Counted from the first letter of the stretch, positions 23,007-35,612 are shown. The stretch: 64,000 bases of DNA from Sinohyriopsis cumingii (GCA_028554795.2 CM068831.1:58899180-58963179), one strand, 5' to 3'. Notes: generated by a model not told the origin, from the letters alone. Made by a program: numbers and translations.

Positions 23007-24379
23007 TCTTGAAATGTAGCTGTCAACGTTTTATGTTCATCAACTCATTTAACACGATTCCACAAGTGTACACTATTAGTCACTGAAGAACCTGCCTTTG
23101 TCGCAGAACAATGGAAAAGTAATGTGACATCACCCAAGCCTCACCCAACTAGACCCTAAATGTAACTTTTAAAATTAGCCTTTGCATGATAGGTTAAATG
23201 TGTTCATGTGTTCTTAGAGTAGGTTCATCGGTTCTATGACTTTCCAATTAGACCCTCTGTCATACTGAAATTGGGACGCAAATTGAAGCATACTGACGTT
23301 TGGTTGGTTGCCAGGTTCACGTTGTGTATCTCAGATGTGCAAAATCCGTAACGGGATTCTTTCACTAAAATAGAAACCTTTCGTAAATTTATAACTTTGG
23401 CTGGCGGAGTTTGATATATAGAACACGACTTCTTCCTTGATGAGAGATTATGTTGACATGATAAGACTCATATGCACGGATCGATTTGGGTATGTTGTGG
23501 CATACTATTTGTCGTTTCAAACGTGAGGAAGCTAATAAGGGGAAATAACTATAAATAGTAAACAAGCTAAACCATATTGCGATGTGGTTTATTTTACTGT
23601 TGTTTATTCTTATCTTTTGGTAGTGGTTGTTGTTGTAGACAAGAAGAAACATTAGCTCGTTCGAACTATTTTAGCGACTATAAACAATAATATAACAATC
23701 AAACACGCAAATATTTTTTTTTAATTGTGTCTAGTTATAAAAGTATGCTTCTTTGCCAAAACTGCGCACCTCTCCCCATTTATAATTTATATTTTAATAA
23801 TCCATCCAGGAAAATCATTTCACGCGAAAATAGTTCTATTCTCTCTTCAACTGTATGCAGTGTTAAAGTACACATGCGTAATGCCTAGCCATTCCACTAT
23901 AACCCCACCACCACCACCACAATAACATTTTTTTATTAAATTAATTGCATAGAAGTCAATTTACATTAATATAATATATTTTACAACTACATGTGGTGTA
24001 ATATACACTGGTTAGAAATAATGGCTGACCAATACATACTTAGATACCATTTACATGCATACTGATTTTAATATACAAGGACAAGGACAAGAAAATGCCA
24101 AACATATAAAAGCACACAGATATGATACGTTTTGATACATCGGAAGTGTATCACTATTAAAAGCATCATCCAAAGGGAGAAAAATCAAAAGAAAACCAGG
24201 TGTAAACTTCACAAACCAACATTTAGGGCAGCCAAATGCTACAAGTATGTACGCAAGACAAGAAACTAACACGCTAAACATTAAGGTAGCAGTAGCAACA
24301 TTTTTAATTATGTTTACATATAGAGAATTTACATAATAAGCTCCCAAACCAGGTCTTAAAGAGGGATTTAAAATGGTTA
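23007..24379. other. Upstream region of the NEK4-like gene; no gene seen
   Basis: The presumed promoter and 5' UTR of the kinase lie at its left end, but no convincing TATA box or initiator can be assigned. The rest is AT-rich without recognisable elements. Confidence 0.5.
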
Positions 24380-24945
24380 ACATTTGTGGGTGTTCGTATA
24401 TTATTGGAGGCGGGGGATGGGGCAGAATTCCGTAGTTTTCTGCTGCTGCATACCTAAAATGGTGTAACCCATACGTGGATGATTTAAAAACAATATCTCC
24501 GTTATTTACATACCAAAAGATTAAGAACAGTTCTTGGTTCAAATTTTAATAATTCAAGTGGCATGATCTTTAGCGGAAATATTTGTCCCACTCAAGAGTT
24601 CACACTAAGGATTCTTGAAATCATTGAAAACAAATCTCAGATCTCTTCCATGGAAGTTTCTTTTGTTTGGGTTTCTTTTGGGGCTTGTTGGGGGGGGGGG
24701 GGCGGTATATTAGTGAAACTACTGAAATGCCAGCTTAGGGGACAATACTTCAAGTTTGCCATGATGAAAGAGTTGTACACAGCCAGTCTTCTTCAGTTAT
24801 AAGGTATTTTCCAATTCGTTTGAGCACATTTAATTGTTTGGATGCTTTCTGACAAAATTTCAGCCATTCGCTGATTACGCTGTAGCTTTGAGTCCAAATT
24901 GACCCCAAGTGGATTTACGGAGTCTTCACAAGATATATTAGCCTT
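24380..24945 (-). pseudogene. Decayed LINE (non-LTR) reverse-transcriptase 3' end
   Basis: Read on the minus strand with several frameshifts. In order: NPLGVNLDSKL, KASKQLNVLKRIGKYL, YNSFIMANLKYCPLSWHF, LRFVFNDFKNP and STYGLHHFRYAAAENYGILPH. This is the standard order at the C-terminal end of a jockey/CR1-like LINE ORF2 (LGVTID, KASRQLNVLKR, NSF..NYCPL.WHFC, RALRF..ND, YG..SFRY.A..LWN.LP). The open frame at 24542-24051 is the read-through tail of this relic rather than a gene. A C-rich run replaces part of the domain. Confidence 0.85.
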
Positions 24946-24964
24946 GCTAGAGGAGATGATATAA

Positions 24965-25125
24965 CTTTTTGAAATGTTTGGGATTTAATTCGCAATATTG
25001 TAAGTTCTTTTAAATCTTCATTTTGTACTATAGGAAAAAAATTATTTGTTGAAACAAATCTTGTTGGTTTTTGCTCTTTTCTATTACTTAATTTAGACCA
25101 TAAAGTCTTAATAATATTAAATTTT
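24965..25125 (+). mobile_element. LTR fragment, related to the LTR at 27129-28086
   Basis: Blocks gcaatattgtaagttc, tataggaaaaaa, atttgttgaa, gctcttttctattactta and agaccataaagtctta match the right part of the 27.1-28.1 kb LTR in order. It abuts the LINE relic, so one probably inserted beside or into the other. Confidence 0.7.
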
Positions 25126-25662
25126 TTGTTCAATCGTTTATCATTCATTCACTAATGATTCCGTTAGCCAGAGATTTTGAAAGCACCTGCGTGTATTAAA
25201 GTTGTGTAAATTATTTAATGATGTTATGCTATTAGGAGTTAATACTTTGTTACCAATGTTACACAAGCACAATTACTATAAAGTATTTCTTTTCTTTGTT
25301 CAAAATTTCATTGACATTTAATGTATTACAGTGTTATTATGAAGTTCATTAAATTCAACAAAAGGATTTCATCTTTTGTCGAAAAAGTTGTATTAGATAG
25401 ACGTTAGATAATTTGTTTCTTCTACTGTTCGGATCTGAGCAACATATATTTATAGTTAAAACAGATCGTATAAATCTTTCAGACATACAAACCATGATTA
25501 GTGCAGATGAAAGACCCAGACTTTACAATGGAAAATTATTTGACGTGATCAACGATGCAAAATGTAAACGCTGGTAACCTTCAGCAAATGCTCCGTATAA
25601 ATTAATATTACCTTCTCCAGATAGAAACATACTTGTAAGGCTTAATATCTTTCTCTGGTTTC

Positions 25663-25706
<44 letters not shown>

Positions 25707-26296
25707 ATTTGATAAATGTCAAGTTGTATCTTCAAATACATCGTTCTCAGAGCACGTGGATGAGCCAACGTTCCCATGTCCAGTCAGCCAGTCATACAAA
25801 CCAACAGAGCTTAAAAGTATGCAAAAGTATAATGTCACACAAACCCGTCAAATTACAGTTTGAGCAAAATATGTTGCTAAGAGTGAACATAAGGTATACT
25901 CAGTGAGCAATGCTGACACTGCGATTTTAAGGAAAAGCATGTGTTCTGTGCCGCGTGGAAAGCAAGTTGCCATGCATATATTGATGTGTTTGGGGAATAT
26001 AAAGCAGTCAGATAGAGATAGAAGTGCGGGGGGGGGCACAGACTTCACAGACTTCACCGAGTGTTTTGGCCAGTGAAGGGTAAACTAGAAGTATAGGGAG
26101 AGAGGTGTGAACCCCTTGCCAAGCATTTTGGCCAGTGAAGGTTAAATTCAAATTGTGACTCCACAAGACGAACCTCACCGAGCGTTCTGGCCGATGAAGA
26201 GAAAATGTGAGCAGGAAAAGTAAAGATTTTATATTGAATTATGGGACAATAAATATAATTGAATTGTGGCCACCTATTGACGTTAACTCGTGAAGA

Positions 26297-26438
<142 letters not shown>

Positions 26439-26455
26439 TACTTAGGTTTCCAACA

Positions 26456-26745
26456 ACTGAGGTTGGTCGCGGGTTCGAACCCGGACCAGTCATAACAAAG
26501 ACTTATAAAAATGGTAATAGCAGCTGTCTCGCTTGGCGCTCAGCATTAAGAGGTTGGTCTAAGGACTAGTCGGCAAGGTGTTAGGATAATATGACTGGGT
26601 GGGACACGATGCTACATGTCTGCGACATGATGCCCCATTGCTAGACATCACTATAAACTGCCACACTGCAGACATCGTAGAGATACAACTGAAAAATTGT
26701 CAAAGCTACTTTAAAGATCTAAATAACACACACACACACACACAC
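26456..26745 (+). mobile_element. SINE-A copy, 5' truncated
   Basis: Starts near the box-B-like gcgggttcgaacccgg and continues with cttataaaaatggtaatagc, agcattaagaggtt, gactgggtgggaca and an (AC)n tail. The box-A part has been lost next to the AG microsatellite. Confidence 0.85.
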
Positions 26746-27128
26746 CTATTGACCAGAATGATCAAACTAGTGGCGTACTAAGGGCACCAAAAGTTTTGTG
26801 GCACACCATGACCTCTTGCGCCTGAGGTAACTGCCTCTTCCCCCCACCCCCGTTAGTACGCCTCTGGATAAAACCGTTTTGACTTGTTTATTATTCTCCG
26901 CCTACCTTCTTAAAGCCTGTTTATGTGTGAACCTCTTTTGTTTTATTAACATAACGGTAGATTTTCTTTCAAGCACACCTTTTTCTAGTTGTTTGTTTTG
27001 GCAATGAGCAGCATCTCCTTTGAAGCAAATTGTTGCCTAGAGTAGAGTGCTCTCCTGCTGTCTCCAGTATGTTCTTCAATCCAGACTATCTTGTCTACAT
27101 TTAGGCGAAGTGGACCATAAAACACCAA

Positions 27129-28086
27129 TAAGAGACAGCAGTAATTTTGTTATGTATATTTAATTTGCATTGTTTGTTATGTATTTTAAAATATGTTATT
27201 TCATTATGTGCTATTGCAATGTACCAATGTATGTTGGACTTATCCTTTTCCAAAATCAAATTTATTTACTACTTGACCTTAATTATAGATTTTTTTCATT
27301 CTGTAAACAGCTAATACATAGCTAAAATATTCTCTATCTGTACGGGTTTAATCTTAGGATTGTTATTAATAGAGGTAAACGTTTTTATTTGGGTCTGGGT
27401 CTAGGTTATTGGGATTCCCCTGGTTTACCTAACCTATTTCTTTTTCTATATTATAATTTTAATAACAGACCTTCTAATTATAACTAATATTTTATCTTGT
27501 AAACATTTAGAACTTTCCAGATTGAAATTTTCCATCAGGAAATAGTTTTTGTTATAAAATACTAATTGTAACCTGAGGTCAGGTAGAGTACTATATAATC
27601 TTGTTACTGGAAATATTATTCATTCGTGCTTTGAGATCTAGCCCAATCAATTATATTACTGTTGTGTCCAGTTGGGCTGGAATCTATTTCTTCAAATTAT
27701 TTAATTCGAGTAATTTTTCTCTGGAAAGACAGAGTGCTCATAAAGAGATAATATTCTTGAACAGAGACATTCAATGGAATTTATAGTGAATTTAAGCCTT
27801 GAATTATGATACTGTGTTTGAACAAGAGACTGTTGGTACAACACCGCGATACAAGCTACCACAGACACATCAACAATTTCAGCGCTGGATTTAATTTGGA
27901 GTTCCACTAAAGTTTATTCCGGACAATTTTAACTGGTCTTGTGTCTGAAATTCTAGGATTATTTGCAATACCGTAAGTTCTCTTTTTTCATTTTCACTTT
28001 TTATAATAGGAAAAAACGTATTTGTTGAATTGTACACTACTTATTGCTTCTCACTCTTTTCTATTACTTATTTTAAGACCATATAA
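27129..28086 (+). mobile_element. 5' LTR of a broken retrotransposon
   Basis: Begins taagagacagcagtaatttt, matching tgagagacgactgtaattgt at 29404, and ends directly before the primer-binding site at 28089. A TATATAA lies at 27592-27598. The expected TG start and CA end have decayed. Length is about 960 bp. Confidence 0.8.
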
Positions 28087-28087
28087 A

Positions 28088-28105
28088 ATTGGGGCTCGTC
28101 CGGGA
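28088..28105 (+). other. Primer-binding site, proline-tRNA type
   Basis: The sequence ttggggctcgtccgggat is one G short of the classical proline-tRNA primer-binding site known from gammaretroviruses. It sits immediately after the LTR, as expected. Confidence 0.85.
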
Positions 28106-28237
28106 TCCGAAGTTTTCTAAAATATTAATAAAAAAGTTTGTTTTTTAAATTTAGATTCACTTTGTTTCAGAATTTTCTAAGTTACATGTATTATTTTCAC
28201 AATTTAGAATCTATAGTGAAACCAGCAAGCTTTTGCA

Positions 28238-29380
28238 ATGTCATCTAAAGTGGAAAAGGTCACTTCAGATACTACCCAGAAACTGTTTGACTCTTTGAAA
28301 AAGGACGAATTGCTCCAGCTTTCCAGAAGAAAAAAAAATAATCTTTCTCAGGTAAAGGCTTCTTTACCGATGCAGGAAATGGTAGAAAAGAATGTTTTGG
28401 ATAAAGGTGCTTTGCATTTGACTAGTGAGTCTACATCTGACTCTAACTTAAAAATTATGGAATTGAAATTAAAATACAAGAATGAAATAGAATTAAGACA
28501 GCTAGATCTTCAATACAAATACAATTAGATTAAGAGGAAAGAGAGAGGAAAATTCAGTTGCAGAAAGTGGGGAGAGAGACAGAAAGAAGAAAACAAATGC
28601 AATCGGATAAAGAGGAGAGAAAGAAACAAATGCAAATACACTTCCAGATGTAAAGAGAACGAGGAAAGGAAGAAATGGAATTTTAATTTAGATTAAAAGA
28701 ATTTGAGCTGGCAAGTCAAAAGCAATCCTCCGCTTTACACGCAAGTTTAGGTTTTGATGTTGCTACAAATATTAGATTAGTACCCCTTTTAAGGAAAAAG
28801 AAATAGATAAATATTTTCCTCATTTTGACAAATCTGCTGAAAATTTGAAATGGCCAAGGGAGCATTTAACTCTATTATTACAAGATGAACTTTTTGGCAA
28901 AATTCGTGACATCTACACTTCCCTGTCAGTACAGCAAGGTGCTGATTATGATCTGGTTAAGGAATAAATCTTGAAGGGTTAAGAGTTGGTACCGGAAGCT
29001 CATCGACAAAGGTTTAGGAACTATAAAAAAAAGAAACTGAACAAACAATTTGCAAGATAAAAAGAGCAGGTATTTGATAGCTGGATCTTAGCCAAGAAAG
29101 TTGGTCAAGATCACGAAAATCTCAGACAACTCATATCGGTTGAAGAGATTAAGAACTGCGTCCATTGTGACGTTAAGACTTACCTTGATGAGCATAAGAT
29201 CTAACCTTTAGAAAACGCAGTTCATACAACTGAGTATACCTTAGCTCTTTTCATTAAGTCTTCCACTCAGCAGTCTTCTGGTATAAAAAAGAAAATATTC
29301 AGTCTAATACGAACACGTCTAAACCTCAAACTGGCACAACTTTTAGAAACCAAGTTTCTGATCCTACATGTACCTATTGC
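28238..29380 (+). pseudogene. Decayed gag-like gene of the LTR retrotransposon
   Basis: Opens with ATG at 28238 (a 96-codon Lys/Glu-rich coiled-coil-like N-terminus). After stops and frameshifts it continues with recognisable capsid-like blocks: FPHFDKSAENLKWP, LLLQDELFGKIRDIYTSL, LVPEAHRQRF, VFDSWILAKKVGQDHENLRQ and KTYLDEHKI, ending in a single CTYCKR knuckle start. The order fits Ty3/Gypsy-like Gag with a SCAN-like capsid C-domain. No pol remains. It is non-functional. Confidence 0.8.
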
Positions 29381-29403
29381 AAGAGAAGAAAAAAAAAATA
29401 CCA

Positions 29404-29567
29404 ATGAGAGACGACTGTAATTGTGTTATGTACATTTAATTTGCATTGTTAGGTTTTTATATATTTTTTTATTATATGTTATTGTAATGTAATATTGTAT
29501 GTTGGACTTGTTGCTTCTAACTCTTTTTTTATTATTTATTGTAAGACCATAACGTCTTAATAACTGA
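29404..29567 (+). mobile_element. 3' LTR remnant, internally deleted
   Basis: The first roughly 110 bp match the start of the 5' LTR (gtacatttaatttgcattg, gtatgttggactt). The sequence then jumps to the LTR end (ttattgtaagaccataacgt), so about 800 bp are missing. A purine-rich run (agaagaaaaaaaaa) sits just before it in the position of a polypurine tract. Confidence 0.75.
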
Positions 29568-29591
29568 AAGTTGCATTTGTGTCGAGAGAAC

Positions 29592-29663
29592 ATGGTGTTT
29601 AGAAAGATAACTGGAGTATTAACCACCGGTGAAGAAAAGTTTGTGCTGGTGCAGAATGAGAAG
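29592..29663 (+). CDS. Exon-like block 1 of an unrecognised protein
   Basis: Twenty-four codons from ATG: MVFRKITGVLTTGEEKFVLV then QNEK, ending at a possible donor AAG|gtgtga in phase 0. Without splicing the frame stops after one more codon. It begins 25 bp after the 3' LTR remnant. No family is recognised. It could be a genuine first coding exon, a gene fragment or chance. Confidence 0.4.
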
Positions 29664-30011
29664 GTGTGATCTTATATTCAATTCTAATGCTATTTTACGT
29701 TTTTGTATATATACGTGATTGTCTGTGAAACAAATAAATGTTATACTCCCTTCCTCATCCCTGCTGGATGATAACTGTGGCTGTTTGTGTGAAACAAATT
29801 CCCTACCACATGTCTATCTTAACATACAATACCCTTATACATTTGTTTGCATGGAGTGATGGAATGTAAATTTGGATGCTGTTTTGTATGAACGAGCGTT
29901 GTCAATCTATCATATCATAACCTTAAACATTACTTTGAAAGTTAAATGTTAGTTGGTAACTATGTGTGTTTGTTATCGTACTATAACCCTCTCCCTTTCA
30001 TTATTTTAAAG

Positions 30012-30188
30012 GAACAATATTATCAGTTTTTGGTGACAATACGAACTACAAATACAGAAGTAACAAGCATCCATTTTTTAAATGGCAAAGTGCAACATTA
30101 TGCTGATGTTGGCAGTAAAACAGACAATGAGTTTGCCTATCGCAGCAAGAACATAGTTCTATATCCTCACATTACAAGTGATGAAAAG
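30012..30188 (+). CDS. Exon-like block 2 of an unrecognised protein
   Basis: Fifty-nine codons in phase 0 at both ends, between acceptor ttattttaaag and donor AAG|gtacta. It reads EQYYQFLVTIRTTNTEVTSI, HFLNGKVQHYADVGSK and FAYRSKNIVLYPHITSDEK. The alternating hydrophobic pattern suggests beta strands. The phase matches the preceding block. No further exon was found downstream, so the gene is partial, broken or very dispersed. Confidence 0.45.
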
Positions 30189-31799
30189 GTACTATAACAT
30201 TGTTTGCATGACACTATTTTGTACGGAGGAGTGTTGGATGGTCAGCATGGGTGTTTGCTGAAACAGTCAGCACACAACCTAGTTTCACTGTACTCAATGT
30301 TCTAAAGAGCAACAGGTACAGATCGTTGCTGACTTTGTTTCAGTGTGCTCAGTGATTCATCTACATCATTCAACATTCGCAAATGTTTTGTAAGGCAGTG
30401 ATCAACTACATCATTCAACATTCACAAATGTTTTATAAGGCAGTGATCAACTACATCATTCAACATACACAAATGTTTTGTAAGGCAACATATAATTGTT
30501 GACTTTGTTCCAATGTTATCAATGTTTTGCAAAGTGATTAGAACTGATGCATGACAATTTCAAGCAAATGCTTAAAGAATGTTGCTGCAATGTTGGATAA
30601 AAGTGATTTTATGCAAGAAAATTATTTTAAAAAATTAGAATTGCTACTGAGATCAGTTTATACATGAGAAGAAATGATAGCACACACTAGTGTTACTAAG
30701 AGGGTGGGAGGGAACTTCAATAAATTATGAATTTTGTTTTCAATAAGACACAATGGGTACCTAACAACAAACACTAACATTTGCAGACAAACACAAAATC
30801 CTACAATTTAATACAACAGTTTTTACAAACTAATAAATACACCTTGATTTAGAGTAAGAGTTTTAAGAGACAAATTAAATTATTTTGCAATATGTTTCAA
30901 ATGGTCAGTCAAACACTTAATGTTACAAAATAAACAACAATTTACAATTCAGCAATCCTCTCCTGCAAAGTGATGATTAGGGAAAAGCATGGTATGCTAA
31001 AGCTTACAAACAAACAAATATACATTCTTACATTCCAATACATGAATTGCATAATCTAATGTCTAAAGGGGAAAATTGTAAGTCAACCCTAACAAACAAA
31101 CACACATATTTACAAACATTTACATTGAAAAAGTACAGTAGTTTAGGTTAGTGGCAAGGTGTAACTATTGGATACTAGAAGTAGATCTCATGAAAGCACA
31201 TTTCACTAACTAATGTTTTCAACCCTGTAAATATGTTCACTTTTAAATATTTGTATTGTATTGTACATCATTTCCACCATTCATTTCTCCACCATCAGAT
31301 TGTAGGCATTGTACAGAGTTCATACAGGTTTATGTGAAAACATATTCAAGGACAATTCAAGCATAGAAACCAGATTCTTAAGGATTAACATAGGATCAAG
31401 ATATAAGGTAAAGTGCTGCTAAAATAGGCAAAGTAAAAAGAATAAGACAAAATAAGTTGAAAGCATGCTGTATTTGCCATTAAGTCAGTGGAATCACAAG
31501 TCATAACAAAAATCAGCAAGTGTTGCAATCCAAACTGGCATGGCATACAACTATCAATGAGACCATTGAAAAATATACAAAACATAAAACCAACCAAACA
31601 AAACCCACATAGTCCAGAGAGTATAAAAAGGGGGTTGGTTATGGGGAAGAAACATCATAGAAAACTTTCAGTTATTCTACCTTCTGCTCAATTTCATTTT
31701 CCAAAGAAAGCAATTTCCTTGTTTCTCAATTACTTTTCTCCTCAAAAGTATTTTACTGAGATAACAATTTCAATTGACTCTGCTGTTCAGCTGCATGAG
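30189..31799. other. Intergenic; short tandem repeat only
   Basis: Three near-copies of gtgatcaactacatcattca then acattcacaaatgtttt lie at about 30340-30490. Nothing else is recognised. Confidence 0.7.
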
Positions 31800-34700
31800 A
31801 TAACTTGTTAGCTGATGATTTGAGACCATTGTCTTCCATCAATCTTAGTTTCTTGGTTTTAAACTGGTCCAACTCTTCTAGTACTCTTTCTTTTCTATCC
31901 ACTCTCTGCAGTCTCAGCTTTCTCTTTTTGTTTCTCTAGGTACTCATGATACTTTGACCTGGCTGAGGAAGCTGACTGTAAAAGGTTCTTGGTGATAGTC
32001 ACTTCAGCAATTCATCCAACCTTTTGTACTTGATCAATAATTACCCTCTGTGCTATTAGAAAATGCATGGCAATATTCTCCACTGTCACTTTTTTGTTAA
32101 CAGAGAACCTGTGCTCAACCATTCCTTCCCCATGAGAAAGAAGCTTCAACTGTACAACTTCCCAAAGGTCTGCATACTGGATTTTGCTAGCAAGGTGAAT
32201 GTACATGAGTTTTTCTACTCTGTCTTCTGCTACGTCAAAATCGTGGAAAGCATTTGTTTCAGCAGAAAGAATTTCATTAAGTAACTGGTGAAACTGTTTC
32301 ATCAATGTGTCACACCTTATGCCATAAATCCTGCCTGCTTCATCCATGACCCCCATGATTTGATTTCATTTTCATACATTTGCCTCCTTATCTGACAGTA
32401 TTGCCATCTACCTTGGATCCATCCATGATATAGTTGCACAATGGGATAGGTAACTGGAGACTTCTCTGTGTGTCAGTGATAGTAGGAATACATTGCGGGA
32501 CATCGTAAGCTCACACTTCTGTTTGTCTGAGGCTGTCTTGCTTTTTCTCAAGAACTTTTTTGTCAGAAAACTAACCTCAGTTTTGATGTATCCAGTTGAT
32601 TCTCTTTATTGTCAATTTCCACATTTGACAAAGCTGACATGTTGGTTGCTTTGCTCATGACTTGAGGCTTTTGGACTTTCTGCAAGATGCTCTTAAGTAA
32701 CAATCCAAGATTTGTGCCAGTGAATGGCATCAATGGTTTGTCTGTCTGATAGACCATGAGAAATAGCCGTATCTCTCCAGTGAATGGCATCATTTGTTTG
32801 TCTGTCTGGTAGACTATGAGAAATAGCCGTATCTCTCCAGTGTTTGGCATCATTGGTTTGTCTGTCTGATAGACCATGAGAAATAGCTGTATCTCTCCAG
32901 TGAATGGCATCATTGGTTTGTCTGTCTGGTAGACCATGAGAAATAGCCAGATCTCTCCAGTGAATGGCATCATTGGTTTGTCTGTCTGGTAGACCATGAG
33001 AAATAGCCGTATCTCTCCAGTGTTTGGCATCATTGGTTTGTCTGTCTGATAGACCATGAGAAATAGCCATATATCTCCAGTGAACGGCATCATTGGTTTG
33101 TCTGTCTGGTAGACCATGAGAAATAGCCGTATCTCTCCAGTGAATGGCATCATTGGTTTGTCTGTCTGATAGACCATGAGAAATAGCTGTATCTCTAGTG
33201 CTACCATGATAAAGAAATGAAGTTTTGCTGTGACATGGGAATCTTTAATTGACTTTTCAGATGACATGCAGGTGGGCTGAGTGACCTAATTTTCACCTAG
33301 GCAGTGGTGCAGTAGGCCATAATATAGAGCAGAAGCTAAATTACTCTCTCTGCTTGTTCCACATTTTCCAGTCATCTAAAAGCACAACAATAAAACAATT
33401 TTATAGCAGAAATCAGAAATAAATAAACAAACTGTAATTATCAGGATTTTTTAAGCAAGAAAAGAATTACTTGTACACCGTCACATCTCATTTTATTTAA
33501 TACCCCCACACCCTTTTGTAACTAAATAACTTGGACATACATGTGTATCATTGAATCTGAATCAAATACATAAAGTGGATTTCATGTCAGGTGATATACA
33601 AAACATACAATAAGCTAATAAAATTGAGTATACATGTTCCTACTAATAATTAAGGACAATGATAAAAATAAATCCCAATTAAATCTAACTTGTTACATTC
33701 TGTTTTATGCTTCCACTGCATGGGTCATACCAAAAATGAAATCATATTTTTAAATGTACACAAAATTATGATATCAATGACAAGGCAATGTAAAGTTAAT
33801 ACCAACCTGTGCCTGCAGAACTTCAAAGGTCAGACAGTGCAGCCAGTCTCATCTTGAAATCTTGTCACTTTGCTGGAGCATCATGAACTAGAACATAGAA
33901 GCTTAAGGTGATATCCTTAACATTACATTCAGCCAAAACATCCTGCTTGAAAGGCATTGTGCAGTTAATGTAGTTCACAAGTGGCAACATTCAGAAACTT
34001 GTAACTAGTCTGCAGCTCCATTTGCTTCATTAGATCTTTTCAACCTCAAGGTTGACAATAGGGTCAAGCATAGAAAGCTGCAGTAGAAGTCTGTAACCAA
34101 ACCTTAAATCTGTAAATATCATCTGCTGTTGCATGATCAAGAAAGTTTGAGGTTAAAATAAAACGTTTGTACCTCATTATCACTCCAGACTATTTGAAGA
34201 CTGTCATTCATGATTTCATCAAACAAAGACACAAATGTAATCGCTTTGATTTTCTGCTCTAGAATATGTGAAAAATGTGGTACTATACCAAAGGTATGCT
34301 AACTTGTGTTCTCCACATGCATACTGCCTGGTTGTTGGGGCTCTCTGAAAATATGATTTTAAAAATATCTTAAATGTTTTCACAAGAATGAAAACTGATA
34401 TGGCTTGTGACAACTTTTAGAATCCACGAAAATTCTGCTTTCAGGACTGCTATGGCATTTGCAGCAAAACTAATGGTAACATTCATGCTGATGCAAGCTG
34501 GGGCTTCTCATGTTGGCACAGTGGCAGCAGCTAGTTTCCCTGCAATGGACTTTGGAAAACTTGTAATTGGAACAGCAAGCTAGCTTCCCTGCAATGGACT
34601 TTGGATGTGTACAGAAGACTTGTAATTGGAACAGCAAGCCAACTTGACTTTACTAATGCTGGATGTTTGTTTCCACTTGCATGGCTGGGTAATGCAGACT

Positions 34701-34900
34701 CCACCATTGCTGAAATATCAATGTGCGTTTTACACTGAAAACAATATGCTTTGTTTGCGCTTTTGTCACTTTTTCGATACCAATCTCTATATTCCTTCAT
34801 TTCAAGCCATGTTTTATGAAAGTAACAAGAATCAAATTTATAGTGATGACTTCTTTGTTTTACTTTTTGTCCCTTCTAAAACAGCTGTGTCTGCCAGTAA
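31800..34900 (-). pseudogene. Decayed transposase-like gene (hAT-like architecture)
   Basis: Read on the minus strand with stops and frameshifts. The N-terminal zinc-finger-like block (34800-34600) is EYRDWYRKSDKSANKAYCFQ then CKTHID..HASGNKH. The mid block at about 34140 is DHATADDIYRF. Next is YQTDKPMMPF, amplified (see the 60-bp array), then LLKSILQKVQKPQVMSKAT. The C-terminal block (32356-32012) is LSHGEGMVEHRFSVNKKVTV then AQRVIIDQVQKVG. From memory this matches the order of an uncharacterised transposase-like protein common in invertebrate and fish genomes (BED-like finger, HATADD, FQTDKPMMPF, SHG..VERGFSVN). Superfamily assignment is tentative. Confidence 0.75.
32717..33196. repeat. 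60-bp in-frame tandem array inside the transposase relic, 8 units
   Basis: Eight exact-length units beginning ccagtgaatggcatcattgg then tttgtctgtctg(g/a)tagacc. Sixty bases is 20 codons, so the minus frame stays open and repeats FLMVYQTDKPMMPFTGEIRL-type units. A second frame also stays open as a by-product. Confidence 0.97.
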
Positions 34901-35269
34901 AAAAAACATGCAGTACACCCTTAATGAACTAAACAAATGTACTACCAGAATGCCTCTATTCCAGGATATTGTATAAATGAGACCTCCTGTATGCAGTTAG
35001 CAGACTACAGTTCACTCATTCTCCACTCCAATCTTTGACTGCAGATTTTGTTCTCTCATCAAAATATGAACAATAAAGCAAAAGCAATGCATCAACATAT
35101 GGTTCAGATATTTTGTTCTCATTTTCACAAAATTCAAATATATTCAAAGACACAGTCAATGTTGGTCACAATTTAAGCATATTCAAGGACTTGAAAATGG
35201 GTTTCAAAAACCAAGGCATTCAAGAATATTTAAGGTATCTAAATACTGCATAATAAAGGAATGACAACA

Positions 35270-35612
35270 CTAATTGTGTGTGTGTGTGGTGTGTGTGTGT
35301 GTGTGTGTGATTTAGATTTTTAATGTAGCTTTAACAATTTTCCAGTCATATTGCTACGATGTCTGCAGTGTGGCAGATTAAAGTGATGTCTAGCACTGGG
35401 GCATCATGCTGCAGACATGTAGCATGATGTCCCACCCAGTCACATTATCCTGACACCAGGTCGACCAGTCCTAACACTAACCTCTTAATGCTGAGCACCT
35501 ATCAAGGCAGCTGTTAGTACCATTTTTATAAGTCTTTGGTATGACTCGGCTGGGGGTTTGAGCCCACGCCCTCCCGCATCTGGGGTGGACGTTCTAACCA
35601 CTAGACCACTGG
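35270..35612 (-). mobile_element. SINE-A copy, near full length
   Basis: The (TG)n side is at the left and the tRNA-like head at the right: box A complement ctctaaccactagaccactg style (here gttctaaccactagaccact) and box B region gtttgagcccacgccctccc. Body blocks match the other five copies. Confidence 0.88.

Noticed and set aside
24051-24542. 163-codon open frame on minus with a hydrophobic segment
   Set aside because: Its first third is the C-terminal end of the decayed LINE reverse transcriptase and the rest is read-through. There is no independent sign of a gene.
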